This document shows, one piece after another, positions 52,461 through 59,622 of a stretch of DNA of 59,622 nt. The position numbers were made by a program, and so were the translations under genes. Within the stretch, counting starts at the first letter, position 1, and the number at the start of each line of letters is the position of its first letter. The notes beneath the pieces are model-generated. The model saw only the letters and a list, made by a program, of their open reading frames with translations. It was not told where the DNA came from and searched no databases. Source of the DNA: Nemertoderma westbladi (taxonomy: Eukaryota; Xenacoelomorpha; Nemertodermatida; Nemertodermatidae); assembly GCA_032718475.1 (NCBI GenBank), contig JAUCBJ010006787.1:1-59622 (forward strand), read 5' to 3'.

Positions 52461-53070
52461 AATATAATAAATAATAATGATCTTATTCGATAAACAGTAT
52501 TTGAAAAAGGCATCAATTTCGCCTTACTAAGGTCGTCCCTGATGTGCCTCCGTGGGTTTCGGCCGGCCGCTAGAAGACCGGCGCGGGCAGCGGTGGCGGA
52601 CGCGTCCATTGTGTGGGCGAACGCGGACTCGGACCCCGGGACGGCTTAGATGTTAGAGGTCTGGCGGGTTTGTTGGGTACCGGCAGTGGCAGAGTGGCAG
52701 ACTGGTGATGGGTACTGAACCAATTTGTATTGTTTGTATTGTTGCTAGGTAACAGTTTGAATCAGCTGGTGGTGGGTTATATTTGTACTTGTTTTGGTGC
52801 GTTTTTATATTCGAATTATTGTTTGTTAATATTATAATATATGGAGGCTTTTGAGTAAAAAAAAAAAAAAATTTGAAAAAGGAGCACTCTTTGTTACTAA
52901 TTTTTCAATTGAGCGAAATTCAGCTATTCTGTCACTCATGTATCACTCATGTCACTCAGTATTCTATTCATGACAGAATAGCTGAATTTCGCTCAATTGA
53001 AATTAGTAACAAAGAGTGCTCCTTTTTCAAATACTGTTTATCGAATAAGATTATTATTATTTATTATATT
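52461..53070. mobile_element. Terminal-inverted-repeat element (MITE-like)
   Basis: The left end (52461-52510, AATATAATAAATAATAATGA and onward) and the right end (53021-53070) are inverse matches over about 50 bp with one or two differences. A second inverted pair of about 61 bp lies inside: 52873-52934 against 52971-53031, beginning TTTGAAAAAGGAGCACTC. The spacer between the inner arms is 36 bp. No transposase is encoded. The GC-rich part at 52530-52620 looks foreign to the rest. The double structure suggests one element inserted in, or recombined with, another of the same kind. Confidence 0.75.
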
Positions 53071-53211
53071 AAAATTATTATAAATATTATAACTTGATAA
53101 ATTATTTTATACATTATGTTTATTGTAAGGTATTGCTTTTTATTTGAGCAACAAAATTATTTTCTCGCGCAGAATTTTACCAGTAGTACTTAATTATCAA
53201 TTATTTTTTAG

Positions 53212-53346
53212 TTGATTGGTTGGTTTATTTGTCTGACCCATGCCTTAACAATGACTGCGGTGGACACGGAAGCTGTAGCAGTGTCGATGGGGCAGCTCAA
53301 TGTCAATGTGACGAAGGCTATGTTTCCAATGGAGGTGCTTGTATTG
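53212..53346 (+). CDS. Internal exon: EGF-like domain
   Basis: The 135-bp exon is bounded by TTATTTTTTAG (ending 53211) and GTGAGT at 53347, both in phase 1. It encodes DPCLNNDCGGHGSC, then CQCDEGYVSNGGAC, an EGF domain with six cysteines. It begins with a short hydrophobic run (DWLVYLSD) before the first Cys and lacks the DxDEC calcium signature. It is probably the next exon after 22848-22970 in the same gene, which would leave a 30-kb intron. That both belong to one gene is inferred from strand, phase and domain type. Confidence 0.8.
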
Positions 53347-54779
53347 GTGAGTACATAAATGTAACTGAAAAATTCGCTTTCTTTTTCACCCAAATTAAAT
53401 ATTTTTATGTATCATGACTAATTTTGAAAACAATAAAATAGGAAATGGACCCTACCGAAATTAGCACCTACCGGTATGTACAGATACCGTGGTAGTACCC
53501 TGGTAGTACCCGTGGTGCTACCGTACCTCCCCCCAGAGTTGAAACCACCCACCCCTAATGTATGTTACCATCAGCCCCAAATGCATAAACATGATTCCCC
53601 ACTGAATGCAACCAACCCCAATTAGCACCTACCGGTATGTACATATAAATGATCAGATTTTTAAACAAAATTGCGCAGATGTCAGAAAATGCCCCTGTAA
53701 ATATATAATTATATGATGTTAGACAACCACGACTTTAGAGGGATTGTGATATTAATATGAAAACAATAAAATAGGAAATGGGGTCTTATTCCCTCAGATA
53801 CTACCTAGCATTTAGGGCCACAGTTAGTACTCAGGCACTATGGCCTATTAAAAAATGAAATACCAAATCGATTGTAGTGCTCCCAACCCAACTAACACAA
53901 GGAAAACTGCACCAAACCATGCAGTAATTACAGGTACCAGTAAGTATTGCACGAATAGGCTATCCCATAAATTAAGAAAAATAAAGGACATTTTGTCCGC
54001 CGAAAGGTAAGTCTAAGTAATAAATTTATAAAAATAAAAGGGTTTCGGAGATTTAAACACTGAACCCTGGGATTCGTGGTTCTTCTCATCAGCAGTGTGC
54101 CACGAACCCCACCCCTAACCTAAAAAACTGCACCACTAAACTAGAGACGGGCCTAGCGGCCCGTGAAGCAAGTCGTAGGAGACAGTACGAGTCAAGTAAA
54201 AGCTTTTTGTTCTGTCTGATAATCAATTAGTGTGAGGGTAGTCCTGGTGGTGTATGAAAAATTTTCTAAACAACTTCAAACTATAATTATTATGTTGTAA
54301 TCATCTAATGAATTATAAAAGCTGTTGTGATTATAGAAGATAGAGAGCAGTTAGCGAAATGATTATTTTATTCTATCGTGTTGCCGTTATTCCCGACACC
54401 ATGGGGGAAAACGCTGATGCTGGAGGCGGAACTTTTCAGACCATGGAATTCCGGCCAGTCACCGGATATTGGTAGTGGAGAAGGAATACGTTCTTAAATG
54501 CAAGATTGCAGTTGAGAAAAGTTTCATTGGTTGGATATACTCTTTAATGTAACTTCCCTACAGTTGAATCTTGTACTAATCTCACTGAATCTTGATTGAG
54601 AATAAGTTGGGCTTCCCCAAACCAATATACACCAAATATTCACAATAATATAACACGATAATATAAATCCCTACAGTACATTATTTAATTACCCACTGTT
54701 CGCTTAGATTTTGACCTAACTAATGTTCCCCAATTTTCCCTCGGTCCTAGTCTCGGTACCGAAGTGTCGGTGTCGGTCG
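53347..54779. other. Intron or intergenic sequence, no gene
   Basis: A direct repeat around AGCACCTACCGGTATGTACA (about 53463 and 53625), with GAAAACAATAAAATAGGAAATGG also repeated (53427 and 53759), suggests an internal duplication of some 160-330 bp. No coding sequence is seen. Confidence 0.45.
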
Positions 54780-54780
54780 A

Positions 54781-55070
54781 CCCTGTTGCGTGTCCATCCC
54801 ACCCTTCCCGAACCCCGAAGGTATCGGTCATCAGGAAAGCGGTACGGCTTGGCTAAGGGTCGGTCCAGTCGGTAGACCCTGTTGCGTGTCCGTCCCACCC
54901 TTCCCGAACCCCGAAGGGATCGGTCATCAGGAAAGCGGTACGGCTTGGCTAGGGGTCTGTCAAGTCGGTGGACCCGTTTGCGTGTCCGTCCCACCCTTCC
55001 CGAACCCCGAAGGGATCAGTCATCAGGAAAGCGGTACGGCTTGTCTAGGGGTCCGTCGGTTCATCACAGG
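54781..55070. repeat. 96-bp GC-rich minisatellite
   Basis: Three units start at 54781, 54877 and 54973, each with TGCGTGTCC, CCACCCTTCCCGAACCCCGA and GGAAAGCGGTACGGCTTG. Ninety-six is divisible by three, so all frames stay open. On minus an Arg-rich 32-residue unit (RPLAKPYRFPDDR) repeats. Coding use is unproven. Confidence 0.85.
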
Positions 55071-55084
55071 GACCCAACAACCTA

Positions 55085-55345
55085 AGCTTTCCGAGTCCTT
55101 ATTCAGGCTCGTACTAATGCCGGTCGTGGAACCCACTCCAGGAAGGCAGTCCTCGTCGAACCCTTCCTCCGTTAGTCGGTCGACCCGTCGCAAGTCCCTG
55201 GCGTATGTCGGCAGGCTTTCCGAGTCCTTATTCAGGCTCGTACTAACTGCCGGCGACCAGGGACCGCTAAAGGTCTGTCTGTCGGTTCCCGTCGCAAATC
55301 CCTGACACATTCAGCAGACTTTCCGAGTCCTTATTCAGGCTCGTA
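55085..55345. repeat. Tandem repeat with CCGAGTCCTTATTCAGGCTCG core
   Basis: Three units share CTTTCCGAGTCCTTATTCAG at about 55085, 55213 and 55318. The last two continue CTGCCGG/CTGCAG and CAGGGACCGCTAA. A weaker match to the core is found inside the accessory-gene copy 4 at about 57377 (CCGAGTTCTTTTCAG), so the repeat may derive from it. Confidence 0.75.
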
Positions 55346-55863
55346 ATAACTGCAGCCAGGGACCGCTAAGGGCAGTCCTTGTCCTTTAGACCTAGCGAGT
55401 TACCCAATCCACCTCTACAGGCAGCAGGAAGTTGGCTAGGCCTAATAGTAATCAGGCAAACCTGAATACTGCTTAACTTTGCCTCCCATCCCTGGCCCTT
55501 AAATACATTAAATGAGTCCCGTACCCCGTAAGTCGCCCCAGTATTCGCCCATAAACCGCCCCCAGTCCATTGAATGTGCCCAAATCCCATGTTCCCGCAC
55601 CCAGTAGTGATATCGGAATATTCATTTAAAATAAATCCAAAAAATATTCAACTCGCGTTAAGAAAAGTTGAAATACCGCGAACAGACCCCCCAATGACCT
55701 TCGTGAGGTCTATCGGTAGATCGAGTTTGCATAGGTCATTTCCCATATAAAAAACCCAAAATTTTAATATTGCATAGTCTTGATTAATTTTTCCTAGAGT
55801 CAGTTTATGTAAATATATAAAAATAAATGTTCGATATAAATGTTCCTGGAATATCCTGGTCCT
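55346..55863. other. No gene recognised
   Basis: Mixed sequence between the tandem repeats and the accessory-gene relic. It becomes AT-rich after 55610. Short open frames have no support. Confidence 0.4.
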
Positions 55864-56112
55864 CTATTTCTTACTCTGATACGCCTTTCTGCTCCATCGA
55901 CTCTCGTCGATCACCAGTGCTGGTAGGGGAGCATCAACATCCATCGTGAGCAACGTTTCAGCTTGTCTCCTGGCGGCTCTTCCTTTCGATGGTAGCGGGA
56001 TCATATCCGTCCGTCTTTCCAACTCGGTATTGCGTGCCTCTAGGAACCACTTTCCGTCACCGAACTCTTCCTTATATGAATATAAATGCCTAAGGATCTC
56101 GAATGGGCCGAA
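55864..56112 (-). pseudogene. Accessory protein copy 4, C-terminal piece
   Basis: On minus, GPFEILRHLYSYKEEFGD, then FLEARNTELERRTD, aligns with NYIRQDPDYGD and RARERELERT of the C-terminal ORF in the complete element. The frame ends with TAG at 55864-55866 after a basic stretch (SKGRAARRQ; RWSRKAYQSKK). A frameshift separates it from the upstream part, and the zinc-knuckle region seems to be missing between them. Confidence 0.5.
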
Positions 56113-56139
56113 TAATCCAGCGCTTAGTCATTCAAAGTC

Positions 56140-57595
56140 ATTCGAAGTCATTCAACGCGAAGGTAGTGACTAACTCCCTCGCGGGGCTACCGGAGCCAAG
56201 TGGGGTTTATACGCCTGCTTCCATTGCAGGTTTGGCCGAGGCAACCCGTTTGGCCGCCGGTTCGTACGTGACTTCCGGATCGAGTTGTCGCTTTGGGGTG
56301 GACAGTAGAACACCTTCTTGTAGCCATAATTCCTCCCCATCCGAAGATATCAGTGGTTACTCCGCACCGAGGAGATCGGTAATCGTAGGGATGTCGAACG
56401 GCCCATTCTTCTCATCATTCATCTCTCCCGGTGAGATATTCTCTACCGCTTTGAACGCGTGGTCGATAACTTCGTTCCACTCATAATCGGTAAAGGATCT
56501 AGGAACCGCCTTAATGAGACTATCGAGAGTTTTACAGATGAACTTAGCAACTGTGTATGATTCCATTACGACGTAGATGTAGTTCCGTCGCTCCGGATTC
56601 TCCCACTTGTGGTGGATCGTCCACTTTCTTTCAATGTCCTTCCAGCGACTCTCTCGCTCACTCTTTATTTCTTATTCCGGGTACCCACCATATATCTTAT
56701 TATAATCTTGGAATTTCTGGGGTTTAAAGTCTATACTGCCGTTTAGCACTGCGAGGTAGCCAATACCGGATTTCGTCCGTCTCACCTCTCAGAATCCTCA
56801 CATAAATTCGGCAGATCGTAACCAGGCTAATAGTGTTTGGGTGTCGACGCAATGACTAATGGCGTTGAGATCTTCTCGACGGTTTCTTCCGAAAGGAGCG
56901 TTCGCGTAGTCGTTTCGGACATCCGCCTTTATATCCGACCCGATTTTAATGATGTCGAAGTCAAATAGGATCTGTTGGATCTCAGGTGGTAATAGCCAGA
57001 TCGCACCGGCTGTCCACACCTCCTGTTTGGGTGTCGGAAATATTCGACATACCAACACCAAACCGTCTAGGGTTCCGAGGACGACGACCAAGGATCGACC
57101 GTATTCCTTCGTCCCATACTTCTCCTGGTAGTCGTCGCGATTCTGGATAACTGATATACGTTCCTCTCGCAGTGTTGCCGTACACTTCACTAGGTTTCCC
57201 CAATGGGTGAGGTACGTACTCTTGTCGTCGACGAAACTTTGGCATCATGCCAATGTAATCGCTTTCGAGGTGGGCGTCGCATTTCCCTCGTTTTCGTATA
57301 TCAAACATCGGGATTTGTAGACGATTTGCTAGAACGTTTCCCAGAACGACAACTCATCTCCTCCGGTTGCCTTTTTGTTCCGAGTTCTTTTCAGTCTTGT
57401 ACTAACATCGGTCAACCGGAGTTCTCGTAGATTACGGGAATCCGGTCCCTCTCGCCCGGAGAATTTAACGACTCGCACATTCTCATTTATCAGGGCGTTC
57501 CAATTTGTATCAAAGTTAGGGGATCCAGGTTGTGGATATTCCAGTAAATCTATTGTATTACGTAATTCGCCGATAATTTGGCGATTTGGGTCCAT
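56140..57595 (-). pseudogene. Accessory protein copy 4, N-terminal and exonuclease-like domain
   Basis: One minus-strand frame runs from ATG at 57595 to about 56140. It is interrupted by stops but by no frameshift down to 56357. N-terminal part: LRNTIDLLEYPQPG. Exonuclease-like part: SLVVVLGTLDGLVLVCRIF, LLPPEIQQILFD, IIKIGSDIKADVRNDY (motif II), CVDTQTLLAWL, GIGYLAVLNG, and NYIYVVMESYTVAKFI, which matches motif III with Glu for Asp (Y-x3-E). Motif I is probably at VIQNRDDYQ, where the D-x-E pattern is imperfect. Stops are TAG at 57329, TGA at 57245, 56798 and 56789, TAA at 56672 and TAA at 56357. No pol lies next to it. Confidence 0.55.
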
Positions 57596-58145
57596 ATTTT
57601 CATTTATGTCCGTTGCAAATTTACATCAGTTAATTATAAATCCAGAAAGTCTGATTCTATAGTGACTGCAGAATAATTCAGTTTATTTGTAATTCAGTTT
57701 ATTAATTATTATTGCTATATAGGCATCTACCATCTTATTGCTACTACATTCAGTATTTACAGTTACTATAGCTATACATTAATATCCAACCAGTTTTTGA
57801 CTTTTTATGTCCTCTTCTTTTTCCAATTCTTTTCTTTCTACATTTTATACATTTTTTTTGTCTTTTTTCATTTCTCATTTATTTCTCATTTCACATTTCA
57901 TTTATTTCTTTCCACATTTCATCATTTATTTCCACATTTATCTATTTTTCAGCAGTATTTTCATAATCACCAACCTTTATCTTACAGATGCTAGGGGTGT
58001 CTACAGGTAACGTCTACTATTTTTCAAATCGCTATTTTTCAGCAACCAGTATTTTCATATTCACCAACCTTTATTTTACAGGTGCTACGAGTGTCTACAG
58101 GTAACTTCTACTATTTTTCACCAGTAACTAAATTTAATTTTGCAA
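57596..58145. repeat. T-rich tract and a tandem duplication
   Basis: 57790-57960 is T/TTTC-rich. Two units of about 95 bp follow (about 57950-58040 and 58045-58125) sharing CAGTATTTTCAT, CACCAACCTTTAT, TTACAG, GTGTCTACAGGTAAC and TCTACTATTTTTCA. No gene is supported. Confidence 0.65.
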
Positions 58146-58154
58146 TTTTTCAGA

Positions 58155-58250
58155 TAACAAAATATTCAACAGGGTTCGAACTCGGGACCGTTATAACTCC
58201 TCACAACTCACCACTCACTCTTCCACCCAACCTCGAGAGAAAAAGGCGAT
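58155..58250 (-). mobile_element. Possible tRNA-derived SINE head
   Basis: On minus, CGAGTTCGAACCC resembles a polymerase III B box. A GTGGAAGAGTGAGTGG stretch about 45 bases upstream could be a poor A box. No tail was found. Confidence 0.3.
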
Positions 58251-59331
58251 AAATATCCGAGTTATAGCTGTTGATTGCCAAGTAATAATTATTCAATATC
58301 GATTTATTCATCATAACTGGTCGCAGATGTTTACAAATAGCTTGTGGTAGTATCAATTATAAATTATTGTTCATTGAATTCTATACTATAGCATATGTTA
58401 CCAACGAGATCCAATTATTCTAATGATTTCGATAGCATAAAATGCATATTAATTAATACGAAATACATCTAACTAATAATAATAATTTACTTGTTCTACA
58501 TACAGTATCAGTACAATATTGATAGGTTAATTACGTTTGAATATAAGATGGAATGATAATTAATGTTTAGATGTAGGGTATTGATTGTTGTGAGTATGTG
58601 CTAGATATAGCAGTAATAGTGTTATTCGATATGTAACATTATGAAACAATGTCTCATGTATTATACACTGTAGTGTTGCAACTATGTGTAGGTAAGTCAA
58701 TGTGTCAGTGTTAATATAGTATATTACATTTTTTTTTATAATATATTGGTTCTACAGAGTGATGCTGGGTTTTAGCACTATTAATTTGACATTTTTTTAT
58801 TGCGAAATTAGATTCACTGAAAAATCCCATGAATAAACTTTGCGAGACATTCCTTAACTATTCTTTGACAACAAATTGTTTATCTATCTATTTTGAGTAA
58901 AAAATGTGAAAATTAAAATGCAAGTCTTAAAAACTGAGTAAGTACTGTTATATTTATTTAAAAATATGAAATTTCGTCAGTAAATGCGATACTGCTGTAA
59001 TCATCTATTTTTTACTAAAAAATAATAAACTTACTGTATATATGTTGAAAACCAAGCATCATGCTACAGAAAAAATATTAACTTAAAATTCTTCACAAAC
59101 TTATTAACTGAAAATAGTATCTAGCATATATTCAACGTTTAATTTTACATTTTTTTTAGTCAAAGGTAGATTCACTGACATTGTTCTAGAACTTAATAGA
59201 ATTTGCTGTCATGTTGCAAATCATCCTTCATATGCTACCTATGGCGACTGATTTCACTTCTCTGCAAAATATTACACGTATTTCCAGCATTTTTGAAATT
59301 TAGGTCTCCAGTTGTGATACTCGGAGCCAGC
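58251..59331. other. AT-rich sequence, no gene
   Basis: Only AT-rich sequence with a diverged repeat (ACATTTTTTTA and TAGATTCACTGA at about 58790 and 59150). No coding or RNA gene is recognised. Confidence 0.45.
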
Positions 59332-59622
59332 TTAAAAACGATTCCTAGCCATATGACTTCTGTTGGATCGGTTGTAATACCTGTTGTCATAGGTTATGTC
59401 ACATTGGTCATTACTGGGGTACGAGGTATGTTCAGATTGGTCTCTTAGATGAGGGTTTGGGAAGTGTTGATGTGGATAATCATGTCTACTCACTCTGTGT
59501 TTCTGATACTGCTGGTATGTTTGACTTTGGTGTCGAGATGATTCTGGGGCATGTCTCCAAGAGTTCCTCACATACTCCGTATGCCTATTATTATCTTGCG
59601 GGATAGATTTATATTGATTACC
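59332..59622 (-). CDS. Partial open frame running off the right edge
   Basis: The minus frame is open from the window edge (59622) to a stop near 59332, at least 95 codons. It is rich in His, Arg, Gln, Ser and Tyr (SRHQSQTYQQYQKHR, DNRYYNRSNRSHMAR) and looks disordered. It could be a linker of a retroelement gag or of a host protein, or chance. No family is recognised. Confidence 0.3.
   Translation of the reverse strand, partial: GNQYKSIPQDNNRHTEYVRNSWRHAPESSRHQSQTYQQYQKHRVSRHDYPHQHFPNPHLRDQSEHTSYPSNDQCDITYDNRYYNRSNRSHMARNRF

Noticed and set aside
54790-55305. A 171-codon + strand protein over the minisatellite
   Set aside because: The frame is kept open by a repeat whose length is a multiple of three, and the opposite strand is open too. 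No independent support.
58155-58250. Functional tRNA gene
   Set aside because: Only a B-box-like motif is convincing; no cloverleaf could be drawn.

Overview
The window reads as intronic and intergenic DNA of an animal, most likely a marine invertebrate; I cannot name the species. Host-gene evidence is limited to two symmetrical phase 1-1 EGF-domain exons on the + strand (22848-22970 and 53212-53346) with good splice sites. If they belong to one gene, about 30 kb of mobile elements, mostly antisense, fills the intron between them. Almost everything else is transposable elements in several layers.

Layout. 1-1260: LTR of a large BEL/Pao element (family A) inserted in an RTE-type LINE (1261-3010). 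3990-6716: + strand relic of an accessory retroelement protein (copy 1). 7480-17378: two family-B BEL/Pao elements in tandem on +. The end of one (pol tail, spacer, polypurine tract) meets an LTR at 9589, and gag, pol and the accessory gene (copy 2) of the other follow. 18164-20105: LTR and leader of a family-A element on +. 20106-21935: TTAA-flanked piggyBac-like element containing a satellite and a tRNA-derived SINE. 24951-25555: solo family-B LTR. 26529-33922: nested LINE fragments. 34833-52185: a complete 17,353-bp family-A BEL/Pao element on the minus strand with two near-identical LTRs and the target duplication TTATT. 52461-53070: a terminal-inverted-repeat element. 54780-57595: minisatellites and accessory-gene copy 4 on minus.

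The most interesting system is the accessory gene. Four diverged copies occur. Two lie downstream of BEL/Pao pol (in families A and B); two stand alone as relics. Their common plan is an N-terminal domain, a domain resembling DEDD 3'-5' exonucleases (RNase D/WRN/EXD type), a CCHC-like zinc-knuckle array in three of the copies, and a C-terminal domain with an H-x-D-x-R-H-like motif and a basic tail. This looks like a retrotransposon-borne exonuclease and nucleic-acid-binding module in the position where env would sit. The family assignment rests on reading motifs by eye, and every copy has frame breaks or stops.

In the complete element the order on the minus strand is LTR, 2.3-kb leader with a conserved hairpin, a novel coiled-coil ORF1, gag-protease, RT-RNase H-integrase, a non-coding spacer, the accessory gene, and LTR. 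ORF1 joins gag in the -1 frame at a canonical slippery heptamer (C CCA AAG). Gag-protease joins pol by a +1 step at a run of six C. The pol tail is separated by an in-frame TAG. LTR divergence is only about seven substitutions, so the copy is young, but it carries an RNase H active-site change and a broken accessory gene and is probably no longer autonomous.
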